From assembly GCA_003577105.1 (NCBI GenBank), contig QEUQ01000006.1, positions 1-64,000 of the forward strand: 64,000 bases of DNA, read 5' to 3'. Position 1 is the first letter of the stretch, and each line of letters opens with the position of its first letter. This stretch comes from Acidobacteriota bacterium. Its GTDB lineage: Bacteria > Actinomycetota > Acidimicrobiia > ATN3. A program made the position numbers and the translations under genes. A model generated the notes under the pieces. The model had not been told where the DNA came from. It did not search any database and was given only the letters and a program-made list of their open reading frames with translations. Positions 56,247-63,489 of this stretch are shown one piece after another.

Positions 56247-58900
56247 TCCCCTCCAGCCTCTCCATCGCCGGCCAGACGGGGTTCGTCAGGCCCCGACCAC
56301 AAGGCGGCCCGCGAGAAGTCCTCGGGCGTGTCATCTGCTTCAGCAATCGAAGCTGCAAGCCTGAGAGCCTCGATGAGCAGGGTGCTCTCGCGCTCGTTGC
56401 TGAACTCTTCAGCCGCGTGCCTCTCCCCTGATTTGCCCAGGTTCGCTCGCATCTCCGCATCAGATGCGAGCGCCGACAGAGCAGTAGCAAGAGCATCTAC
56501 ATCACCGATCTCACAAAGAATCCCGGTTTGACCGTCAATCACGGCCTCGGGGATACCTCCGGCACGGGTGGCGACAACCGGGATGCCAAGTGCCATTGCC
56601 TCGAGAACGGCATTGGGCATGCCTTCATGCTCGGAGGTGAGCAACACCACGTCGCACGAGGAAATAAGCGCGGGTAGGTTCTCGACCATGCCGGGCATTA
56701 GAACCCGGTCGCCGAGGTCCTTGGCGGCAAGTTCCACCTCGGCAAGATAGGCCTTCTCGACCCCGAGCGCTGCCGCGCCCGCGAGCACCAATCGGGACCC
56801 CGATGCGCTTGGTCCGGTCATCTTTCGAAATGCCTCGACCGCGGTCTTCTGCGACTTGAGGGGATCGATCCGGCCGGGTAGGACGATCAAGAATTGGTCA
56901 TCACCGATTCCTAGCCGGCTCCTGGCGTCGGCTCTTCCCGCAGCGGCTCGCGCTCGAACCTCCTCGAAATTGACTCCGTTATGCACAACGCGAATTCGCC
57001 TGGGGTCGATCCCCCTGCGAGCGGCAGATCTCGCGACTGCATGCGAATTCACCACGACGACCTCACCAAGTGTCAGCGGTTCAAGGAGGCGGGCCGGCCG
57101 AGATCGCGGGTGCGAAGTTCGAATGTTAGAGATGAGCGGCGCCCCTGCTCGCCGGGCTGCCAACCCACCCCAGAAATTGCCGGCAAACAGGTAGGTCAGC
57201 CAGACCGAGACTCGATCGCGCTCGTTGCCGTCCCCGACACCGCGACGAGCCGCCCGGAGTGGAAGCGACAGATCAAACCGGCCCCTCCTCCCGATCACCT
57301 CGACTTCGCCGCGGCGATTCGCCTCCACTTCGTGTACTCCACCGCTGAACGCCAAGATTCGCGTCGAAATGTCCCGTGCCTCAAGATCCTCGGCGAGCTG
57401 CAGGGCATGACGCTCCGTTCCACCTTCACCAAGCGTCGGCAAAACCAGTAGCGCGCGTGCCGAAGCCTCCGACTTCCTCGGTCTGATTGGCACAAAGGCC
57501 AACAGCAACACGACGGGTACGAACGCGCCGCGGAGCCTGTATGCAGTTCCGACATTGCCTTGTGCCAACGCGTAGAAGAAGACCGTGCCGGTCAGAAATA
57601 CCAGCGGGATCAGCGCACGGGAAAGATGACGGCGCGCGAGGCGAATCCCGCCCCCGATCCCGAGCACGAGGAACAAGTACCAAAGAAGCTGATCGGGAAT
57701 GATCACAAGACGCGCCGCGGTCGCGTGTTCCGCGAGCGACCCGGAGGCTGTCTGAAACGGGTACGGACGGAGCAACGTCAACGCGAGGCCTTGCGGCAAG
57801 CGAGAGAGCATGCTCCTGACCAGCTGAGGATTGGCCGGCTCTGGCACCGAAGTCGCCTCTACGCGAGGCGACTCGCTGCCCGTAGCCTCATCGGCCTCAA
57901 GACTGTGCGCTTTGTCGAGTGCACCAGGGCGCACGGCGTCGAGGACGCCCACCCCCATGACCCCATATCCCGCCGCCCAGAGGGCGGTCATGACGGCAAG
58001 GCAAAGTACAGCTGCGGCAGCCACAGGCTGGAGTCGCGAATCCGAAGCTTGATGCACTTGCGACCTTGGGGATCGGCGGCTCCCTTGCGCTATGGCGGCA
58101 GCACCCAGGGCCCCGACGATGACCGCCCCCCCGAGCGAAAATGCAATGGAGTCGCGCAAAGGACTGAGAAGAAAGATCACGCACCAGGTGATCGCGCCGC
58201 CGGCAACCAGAGCGCGAAGCCCGGCGGCTGCGACGGTCCGGGCAGCAACGCCTAGCCCCGCGACAAGTAGGAGCGTGACAAAGCCCTCCTTGAGTCCCGA
58301 AGAACTCCAGAGCACGATCGACGGCATTACGCACATGACTGCAGCCGCGCGGCGGGCCGCGCGCCTTCCCACAACGAAGCGACCCAGACTCCATAGCGCA
58401 AGTACCCCGAGAGCACCCGCCAACGCGGAGGCAAAGCGAAGGGATCCGAGGCCGCGCCCGCCTACCCAGACAAACGGTGCATATAGGTAGCCAGCGCTAG
58501 CGGTCATGAAATTGAGAGGGTTGTCGCCTACCGGCCGTCCCGCAATCGAGTCCAGGACTGCCCCGGCCGCCACCAAGTAGTCACCTTCATCGGGAAAGAT
58601 CGGCCGGCCACCCCCCGCGAAGAGCGAGAGCGCCCCAGCTGCCCAGGCGCGGACCGCGAATCCCAGCGCAAAGAGCCGCGCACCCGTCAAGTCCCGGTGC
58701 ATCAAGAAGAGCGTGCCCGCAATCACAAACCCCGTCGGCAGTAACGCGGCTCTCAATCCAACTGGCAGGGCGGCCAATACAGCTGCCGTTAGCAGCACAA
58801 CCGTGATCGGATCGCGGAAGATGACCGGAGAATCGGCATGTGGGGAAGGGGCGAGACTACTCGCGTCCTCGGGCATAGCCCGATTATCGCCGCGGCCCAT
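56243..58900 (-). CDS. Fusion of a GT-C-like membrane domain with a GT4 glycosyltransferase
   Basis: This is an 885-residue two-part protein. Residues about 30-480 are a multi-spanning domain with some ten hydrophobic segments and, in an outside loop, FPDEGDYL, which resembles the acidic catalytic loop of ArnT/PMT-type GT-C enzymes. Residues about 490-860 are a complete GT-B glycosyltransferase of family GT4: LPTLGEGGTERHALQL at its start, VVHNGVNFEEV, LPGRIDPLKSQ, and the E-x7-E motif in HEGMPNAVLEAMALG. Donor and acceptor are unknown. Joining a membrane sugar transferase to a cytoplasmic one is unusual. Start may be ATG at 58900 or 58876. Confidence 0.8.
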   Translation of the reverse strand: MGRGDNRAMPEDASSLAPSPHADSPVIFRDPITVVLLTAAVLAALPVGLRAALLPTGFVIAGTLFLMHRDLTGARLFALGFAVRAWAAGALSLFAGGGRPIFPDEGDYLVAAGAVLDSIAGRPVGDNPLNFMTASAGYLYAPFVWVGGRGLGSLRFASALAGALGVLALWSLGRFVVGRRAARRAAAVMCVMPSIVLWSSSGLKEGFVTLLLVAGLGVAARTVAAAGLRALVAGGAITWCVIFLLSPLRDSIAFSLGGAVIVGALGAAAIAQGSRRSPRSQVHQASDSRLQPVAAAAVLCLAVMTALWAAGYGVMGVGVLDAVRPGALDKAHSLEADEATGSESPRVEATSVPEPANPQLVRSMLSRLPQGLALTLLRPYPFQTASGSLAEHATAARLVIIPDQLLWYLFLVLGIGGGIRLARRHLSRALIPLVFLTGTVFFYALAQGNVGTAYRLRGAFVPVVLLLAFVPIRPRKSEASARALLVLPTLGEGGTERHALQLAEDLEARDISTRILAFSGGVHEVEANRRGEVEVIGRRGRFDLSLPLRAARRGVGDGNERDRVSVWLTYLFAGNFWGGLAARRAGAPLISNIRTSHPRSRPARLLEPLTLGEVVVVNSHAVARSAARRGIDPRRIRVVHNGVNFEEVRARAAAGRADARSRLGIGDDQFLIVLPGRIDPLKSQKTAVEAFRKMTGPSASGSRLVLAGAAALGVEKAYLAEVELAAKDLGDRVLMPGMVENLPALISSCDVVLLTSEHEGMPNAVLEAMALGIPVVATRAGGIPEAVIDGQTGILCEIGDVDALATALSALASDAEMRANLGKSGERHAAEEFSNERESTLLIEALRLAASIAEADDTPEDFSRAALWSGPDEPRLAGDGEAGGE

Positions 58901-58905
58901 GAATG

Positions 58906-59370
58906 TCAGGCGGGTATTGCGCCAGGAGGGCGCGAGCCCTTTCGATACCGGATGCGCGCGACACCGACAACGGAGGTGGTCGGCACCGGGCCGTGGCTTC
59001 TGCTGTCCGTGCTTCTGGCGGGATTGTCACCCAAGACAAAGAGGTGGCCTGGCGGAACAGTCAGCGCTGAATTCGCATCCAAGTTGATGATGTCGCTCTC
59101 GACCCCGGCTACTCGCTTGATGACTCGCAAGCCGGGCTGGCTCGGAGGCTCGATGACCACCAAATTCCCCTTCTTGATCAGTCCCAGAGTCGATGAGAGG
59201 CTCTCACAAATCAGATAGTCACCCGGGTACAACGCCGGCGACATGCTCTCTCCGCTTACTTCAAAGCGAGTGATGAAGCGGCGTGTAAGCGCTATGGCGA
59301 GGGCAAGACAAAGCCCGGCGCCGATCCAACCGCCAATACATCTATCTCGATCTCGGCTCCGTAAGGACAT
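58906..59370 (-). CDS. sodX: Nickel-SOD maturation peptidase SodX (signal peptidase I-like)
   Basis: This 154-residue S26-type peptidase has an N-terminal hydrophobic anchor, catalytic Ser in VSGESMSPALYPGDY, and catalytic Lys in LRVIKRVAG. The FVLGDNPARSTDSRSHGPV box (signal peptidase box E) is intact. It lies divergent from sodN, whose N-terminal extension must be clipped before the His of the nickel hook, so the pair identifies it as SodX. An in-frame ATG at 59391 would add seven residues but would run into the palindrome. It is the first gene of a run continuing through the glycosyltransferase to mnhG. Confidence 0.88.
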   Translation of the reverse strand: MSLRSRDRDRCIGGWIGAGLCLALAIALTRRFITRFEVSGESMSPALYPGDYLICESLSSTLGLIKKGNLVVIEPPSQPGLRVIKRVAGVESDIINLDANSALTVPPGHLFVLGDNPARSTDSRSHGPVPTTSVVGVARIRYRKGSRPPGAIPA

Positions 59371-59376
59371 AACAAG

Positions 59377-59391
59377 ATGGCAACATGCCAT
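59377..59391. promoter_or_regulatory. Palindrome between sodX and sodN
   Basis: ATGGCA-ACA-TGCCAT is a perfect 6-bp inverted repeat with a 3-nt centre, in the very short divergent gap between sodX and sodN. Its position suggests an operator, for instance of a Fur-family nickel regulator (Nur). It does not clearly match the published Nur box as I recall it, so the regulator is unknown. Confidence 0.4.
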
Positions 59392-59421
59392 ATCGGCCGT
59401 CTTTAGGTGGAGGAAATCAAG

Positions 59422-59874
59422 ATGAACAGGATCGCCGCACTAGTCGAGCGGGTAGTTCGCCCGAAGCAGAAGGCGCACGCTCACTGCGATCTTCCCTGCG
59501 GGGTTTACGACCCGACAGAGGCTCGCATTGCAGCTCAGACAGTGTTCAATGCCACGAAGAAGCTGATTGACCTAGACGCGTCGGGGCTTGAGAGGGAGAA
59601 CACCTCGGGGCGCATGGTTGCCGTCAAGGAAGAGCATGCGCAGAAGTGCAAGGAGCACCTTTGGGTCCTTTGGAGCGACTACTTCAAGCCAGAAGACGCT
59701 GAAGCCCACCCCGAACTGCACGGCGTTATTTGGAACGCAACGAAGCTCTGCTCTGCTGCAAAGCGGGGAGTCGACCTCGAAGTCGCTCAGAAACTGCTCG
59801 ATGCGGTTGACGAGATCGACAAGATCTTCTGGAGCACGCCGGGAGCTTCCGCGGCCGCAGTAGTCCAGAAGTAG
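59422..59874 (+). CDS. sodN: Nickel superoxide dismutase SodN
   Basis: This is a 150-residue precursor. The start MNRIAALVERVVRPKQ follows a strong AGGTGGAGG site. After a pro-sequence of about 18 residues comes the nickel hook HCDLPCGVYDP, with His1, Cys2 and Cys6 as ligands. Cleavage after AHA would expose His1, the job of SodX. The rest is the expected helical bundle (EARIAAQTVFNATKKL, LHGVIWNATKLC). It dismutates superoxide, probably in the cytoplasm as a hexamer. Confidence 0.96.
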   Translation: MNRIAALVERVVRPKQKAHAHCDLPCGVYDPTEARIAAQTVFNATKKLIDLDASGLERENTSGRMVAVKEEHAQKCKEHLWVLWSDYFKPEDAEAHPELHGVIWNATKLCSAAKRGVDLEVAQKLLDAVDEIDKIFWSTPGASAAAVVQK

Positions 59875-59937
59875 CGGCGAACAGAGTGGGCCGGAATCAC
59901 CAGCTTAGTCACCAGCTTGGAGAAGAAGGAGAGACCG

Positions 59938-60405
59938 ATGCCGAAGCTTGATACCGGCGACAAGGCCCCCGTGTTCGACCTCAAGGATCAAGACGGGAAG
60001 GATGTTTCGCTCACAGATTTCAAAGGGGAGAAGGTAATCCTGTACTTCTACCCGAAAGACGACACGCCGGGATGCACAACGCAGGCCTGCGATTTCCGCG
60101 ACTCCCTTGAGCGAATCGGCGCCGCTGGCTTCACCGTTCTTGGAGTATCGAAAGACGGGGCGGATTCGCACCAGAAGTTCATCGAGAAGTACTCGATTCC
60201 TTACACGCTCTTGACCGATCCCGAAAATGAGGTAGGAAAGTCCTACGGTGCCTTCGGTGAAAAGACGATGTATGGCAAGAAGACAGTTGGCGTGATCCGC
60301 TCAACCTTTGTCATTGACGAAGACGGGAAGATCGAACGGGCTTACTACAACGTCAAAGCGGCAGGGCATGTGGACAAGCTCAGGGGTGACCTGGGTTTGG
60401 CCTGA
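59938..60405 (+). CDS. bcp: Peroxiredoxin Bcp/PrxQ
   Basis: This 155-residue thiol peroxidase starts at MPKLDTGDKAP with AAGGAGAG upstream. The active-site segment FYPKDDTPGCTTQACDFRD has the peroxidatic Cys and, five residues on, the resolving Cys typical of the alpha-type BCP/PrxQ. It removes hydrogen peroxide and organic peroxides. It follows sodN by 63 bp, giving a superoxide-to-water sequence of activities. Confidence 0.95.
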   Translation: MPKLDTGDKAPVFDLKDQDGKDVSLTDFKGEKVILYFYPKDDTPGCTTQACDFRDSLERIGAAGFTVLGVSKDGADSHQKFIEKYSIPYTLLTDPENEVGKSYGAFGEKTMYGKKTVGVIRSTFVIDEDGKIERAYYNVKAAGHVDKLRGDLGLA

Positions 60406-60431
60406 GGCTCCGCCGTCCGGCGACGCAAGGA

Positions 60432-60971
60432 TTGCCCGCACGGCCAATTGCCGACCAGACAAGACTCGACTCGATCATGCTCCCTGAGTACGTCGATGCT
60501 CTTGAGTCGCGCTCGATGGGCGAGCTTCGATGCATGAAGCAGGAATGCGACGAAGAGGAGGCTGCGCTCTCCTACGCCCGAAGATTGCTCCAGGGCAAGA
60601 TCGACTTGATCTCGGCTGAGCTGCACGCACGGACCGGCGAGACGGCCGGGGCGGGCGCTTCCGACATCGCTCAGGCACTATCAGGATCAGGGCCCGGCGG
60701 ATTCAGGGGCCGGTTTCCGCGAATAATGGTCCCGCCTGAGACCCGTGAGACGCGCGAAGTCCTCGCGTTGCTCGCAGACCCGGTCTTGATGAATCTCGAA
60801 ACCGTGACCAACGACGAGCTTCGCTCGGCCGCAGATCGCCTGGTTGGTGTGGAGAAGCAGATCTCCGAACTCAGATCAGGCATCCATGATCAAACGGGAC
60901 TTGTTGAGAGCGAGATCGCCAGACGCTATGCCAGCGGCGAAGTCACGGTCGATGAGGTCCTGCAAGCCTGA
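60432..60971 (+). CDS. rsiG: RsiG/AmfC-type c-di-GMP-binding anti-sigma factor
   Basis: This 179-residue protein, mostly helical, has the exact RsiG signature E(x3)S(x2)R(x3)Q(x3)D in EAALSYARRLLQGKID (about residues 46-61). In Streptomyces, RsiG with c-di-GMP holds the sporulation sigma factor WhiG. Homologues occur across Actinobacteria, including non-sporulating ones. The start is uncertain: a TTG at 60432 keeps the RLDSIMLPEYVDAL segment that I recall as conserved in the family; an ATG at 60477 would cut it. It follows bcp by 26 bp. Confidence 0.82.
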   Translation: MPARPIADQTRLDSIMLPEYVDALESRSMGELRCMKQECDEEEAALSYARRLLQGKIDLISAELHARTGETAGAGASDIAQALSGSGPGGFRGRFPRIMVPPETRETREVLALLADPVLMNLETVTNDELRSAADRLVGVEKQISELRSGIHDQTGLVESEIARRYASGEVTVDEVLQA

Positions 60972-61020
60972 CCTTAGGCGCTTGCTTCACTTCTCCGCAG
61001 CTTCAGCATGAACTCTGGCA

Positions 61021-61068
61021 TGGCCGCAACGTAGACCGCAGCATTGGCCGCAACGTAGACCGCAACAA
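61021..61068. repeat. 24-bp tandem duplication, intergenic
   Basis: TGGCCGCAACGTAGACCGCA begins two adjacent 24-bp units (61021-61044 and 61045-61068) that differ only near their 3' ends. They lie in the 218-bp gap between rsiG and the XRE regulator. On the minus strand the repeat would read as a small hydrophobic peptide, but I see no ribosome site for it. Confidence 0.7.
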
Positions 61069-61141
61069 TCACCTGATCGCCACTTTGCGTAGTCCTGCAA
61101 GCACCTATCGAATGTGATATCCAGCACAATCAACTAAATTC

Positions 61142-61182
61142 TGCAAATTTTGCTTGCAACTGTTTAACACTACTGCTACTCT
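61142..61182 (+). promoter_or_regulatory. Candidate leaderless promoter and operator of the XRE gene
   Basis: TTGCAA (61154-61159) and TACTCT (61177-61182) are spaced by 17 bp and predict a transcript that begins at or next to the ATG at 61190, a leaderless message, common in Actinobacteria. A TGCAA/TTGCA inverted repeat (61142-61146 and 61154-61158) overlaps the -35 element and could be the XRE protein's own operator. Confidence 0.4.
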
Positions 61183-61189
61183 CGGTGGC

Positions 61190-61666
61190 ATGGCAGAGCG
61201 AAGCGAATTCCGATTCAAGGACGTCGGCTCATTCATTCGCGAACAGCGAAACGCGGCGGAGATGAGCCTTCGAAAGCTGGCGGACCAGGCCGGCGTGTCC
61301 AACCCTTACCTCTCGCAGATCGAGAGAGGCCTGCGCAAGCCGAGTGCAGAGATCCTGCAGGCGATTGCCAAGGCACTTCGGATTTCGGCGGAGACGCTCT
61401 ACCTCAAGGCGGGCATCCTCGAAGAACGCGACGACGAAGGTGAAGTCGTCGAAGCAATCTTGCGAGACGCGACTATCACCGACCGGCAGAAGCAGAACCT
61501 CATAGACATCTATGAGAGCTTCCGCAAGGGCTCGGAGAAGTCCGAAGCGCTCACCGACGAGACCAAGAGTTCAACCGAATCAGCGGTGGACGAAAGTTCG
61601 AATCACTCCGGCGGATTCGAACCTGAGCACAGAGATGAAGTGAGTCCGGCCGTATCCGGACTCTGA
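61190..61666 (+). CDS. XRE-family regulator (Rv0474-like)
   Basis: This is a 158-residue regulator. The start is MAERSEFRFKDVG, because the sequence before it contains promoter-like elements and no good ribosome site. The helix-turn-helix is MSLRKLADQAGVSNPYLSQIE (about 23-43), followed by RGLRKPSAEILQAIAKALRIS. The rest matches the mycobacterial regulator Rv0474, including AGILEERDD and DATITDRQKQNLIDIYESF. The HbhA-like gene follows 60 bp downstream, as Rv0475 follows Rv0474. The tail is acidic and Ser-rich. Confidence 0.88.
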   Translation: MAERSEFRFKDVGSFIREQRNAAEMSLRKLADQAGVSNPYLSQIERGLRKPSAEILQAIAKALRISAETLYLKAGILEERDDEGEVVEAILRDATITDRQKQNLIDIYESFRKGSEKSEALTDETKSSTESAVDESSNHSGGFEPEHRDEVSPAVSGL

Positions 61667-61726
61667 GATATTGACCACGCCGGGCGACAAGCATGCGCCT
61701 GGCTGAGAACCCAAGGAGGTTCAAAA

Positions 61727-62224
61727 ATGGACACCAAGGAACGCATCGAGCAGATCTTCTACGCCGCCATTGGAGCGGGTGATCTGTGGGCCGAGAGGGC
61801 AACCGAGCTTACCGACGAGACCGCACGCTCCAAGCGGGTGGAGAATCTCGCCAAGCGCGGGCAGAAGCGCATTAACAAGATCGAGAAGCGCATCGATAAG
61901 CAGCGCAAGGATCTCGACAAGCGTCGCGAGCAGTTTGAGACGCGCCTGAGCGAGACCCTCAACGACCAATTCACCCTGCCACAGCTCGAGGAAGTACTGA
62001 ACCAGGTCCAAGAGGCCATCAAGCCGATCGCAGACCGGCTCGGTGTGGAGGCTCCCGATCTAGCAGCGCGCGCACGTGCTCGCTCGGAGAAGAAGTCAAC
62101 GACCAAGGCGAAGAAGTCACCCGCAAAGAAGTCACCGGCGAAGAAGTCACCCGCAAAGAAGTCACCGGCGAAGGCAGCTCCCGAAAAGGTCGCCGTGTCG
62201 AGCGAGGAGTCGGTGGACGCCTAG
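61727..62224 (+). CDS. HbhA-like coiled-coil protein with Lys-Ser-Pro-Ala repeat tail
   Basis: This 165-residue protein follows an AAGGAGGT site. The first 25 residues (EQIFYAAIGAGDLWAERA) match the mycobacterial heparin-binding haemagglutinin HbhA. A highly charged coiled coil follows to about residue 90 (RINKIEKRIDKQRKDLDKRRE). The C-terminus is a KKSPA repeat, about four copies, encoded by near-identical 15-bp units, resembling the HbhA Lys/Ala/Pro tail and histone H1. HbhA binds heparan sulfate and lipid bodies; a DNA- or envelope-binding role is possible here. Confidence 0.82.
   Translation: MDTKERIEQIFYAAIGAGDLWAERATELTDETARSKRVENLAKRGQKRINKIEKRIDKQRKDLDKRREQFETRLSETLNDQFTLPQLEEVLNQVQEAIKPIADRLGVEAPDLAARARARSEKKSTTKAKKSPAKKSPAKKSPAKKSPAKAAPEKVAVSSEESVDA
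62112..62174 (+). repeat. 15-bp repeats encoding KKSPA
   Basis: Four successive units of about 15 bp, arranged as two 30-bp repeats alternating CCCGCA and CCGGCG codons for Pro-Ala, encode the Lys-rich tail of the HbhA-like protein. Such repeats may vary in number between strains. Confidence 0.8.
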
Positions 62225-62283
62225 CACTCCAACCCACGCAGAAGTGCGTTCGTAGCTTTCCCCGGCACGAATGCACCCTCGAG

Positions 62284-62320
62284 AGAGGCGGGGCCGCGGC
62301 GGCCCCGCCTCTTCTTATTT
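62284..62320 (+). terminator. Rho-independent terminator after the HbhA-like gene
   Basis: A perfect 13-bp stem, AGAGGCGGGGCCG (62284-62296) with CGGCCCCGCCTCT (62300-62312), a 3-nt loop and a T-rich tail (TCTTATTT). This is the clearest terminator in the window and separates the regulator pair from the next gene. Confidence 0.9.
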
Positions 62321-62400
62321 GTCAGGATCCCGATGATCTAGTGGCGAATTGCAGCTTCGACAGCTTCGTGCCGGCGAATCGCGCCAACTAGGCTGCTGTC

Positions 62401-63435
62401 ATGAGAATTCACGAAGATGAGAGCGCAATCACCGAACTCAGCTCCTGGTGGACGGAGCACTCCCGCGACGACTTCGGCCCGTTTGGCCTGCCTGAGTGGA
62501 TCGAGGCATACCGCCGGAGCTTCGGCGGAGATTCAGAGCTTTGCATCCTCGAGATAGACCGTTCCGATGTGTCTCGGACTGCTGGGACTATAGACTCCGA
62601 CCCGAAGGGCGACAACATCGAGGAGCCAGTAGCGCTCATCCCAATGGAGATGTATCCAGGGGGGCTGCTTCGCTTCGCCGGAGGCACTGAGGTCACCGAT
62701 TACGCGGGTCCGGTATGCGCCGACGAAGACGTGCCTGCTGCGGCAACTGGGTTGGCGCGCTGGCTCTCGGACAATCGAAGCAGCTGGTCAACGTGCTCTT
62801 TTGAAGCCGTCCCGGAAGACATCGGATTCGGCAAGGCACTGGTGGACGAACTTGACCGCCTTGGGATCACTGCCTCTCGCGAAGCGCGAGAAATCTGCGC
62901 TGTTCTCGATGTTCCCTCTGATTTCGAGTCGTACTTAGCGGGGCTATCCAAGAAGGAACGGCACGAGCTGCGAAGAAAGCGTAACCGGTTCGCTAGAGAG
63001 GCCGGTGAGCCCGAGCTGGTCGCTGCGCGCCCAGAGGAACTCGACGGCGATCTCGAACTCTTCTTCGACTGGCATCGTCAGGCTCAGGGCGCGAAGGGAG
63101 GGTTCATGGACGGGCAGATGGAAGTCTTTTTCACCGACGTGGCGAAGACGTTCACGGAGAGCGGTCTAATGCGCCTCGAATTTGTCGAAGCTGACGGCAA
63201 GCGATTCGCGGCCAGCTTCGGTTTCTCAAGCCGCGGACGGCGCTTCCTGTACAACTCCGCATTTCTCCAAGAAGCGAGGGCACTTTCCCCGGGAATGGTC
63301 ATGATCTGGCTGATGTTGGAGGAAGGGCTCCGGGAGGGAGTGGCGCAGTTGGATTTTCTTCAAGGAGACGAGCGATACAAGTTCCAGCTTGGGGCCCGTG
63401 TCCGCGGGCTTGAAAGCATTGAAATTCGGCAATGA
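62401..63435 (+). CDS. GNAT-fold acyltransferase (Acetyltransf_6/BioF2-like)
   Basis: This 344-residue protein resembles the CelD/BcsL-type double GNAT proteins. Recognisable pieces are LPEWIEAYRRSFGG near the N-terminus, the Arg/Lys-rich GLSKKERHELRRKRNRF (about 180-196) and, in the C-terminal half, SPGMVMIWLMLEEGLREG followed by LDFLQGDERYKFQLG, the family's typical acyl-CoA-binding end. Substrate unknown; relatives act in cell envelope or exopolysaccharide synthesis. No signal peptide. The gene precedes mshA on the same strand. Confidence 0.8.
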   Translation: MRIHEDESAITELSSWWTEHSRDDFGPFGLPEWIEAYRRSFGGDSELCILEIDRSDVSRTAGTIDSDPKGDNIEEPVALIPMEMYPGGLLRFAGGTEVTDYAGPVCADEDVPAAATGLARWLSDNRSSWSTCSFEAVPEDIGFGKALVDELDRLGITASREAREICAVLDVPSDFESYLAGLSKKERHELRRKRNRFAREAGEPELVAARPEELDGDLELFFDWHRQAQGAKGGFMDGQMEVFFTDVAKTFTESGLMRLEFVEADGKRFAASFGFSSRGRRFLYNSAFLQEARALSPGMVMIWLMLEEGLREGVAQLDFLQGDERYKFQLGARVRGLESIEIRQ

Positions 63436-63489
63436 CCGCAAGCAGGGTACGATCTTTGCCCGTCTCAGTCTGAACGGATGTGAGTTGTC

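Noticed and set aside
60975-61076. Small hydrophobic minus-strand peptide across the 24-bp repeat
   Set aside because: No ribosome site, and repeat-derived sequence; the repeat itself explains the open frame.
61112-61129. Rex-like sequence ATGTGATATCCAGCACAA upstream of the XRE gene
   Set aside because: Only 10 of 14 consensus positions match and both half-sites are broken; much weaker than the other two sites.
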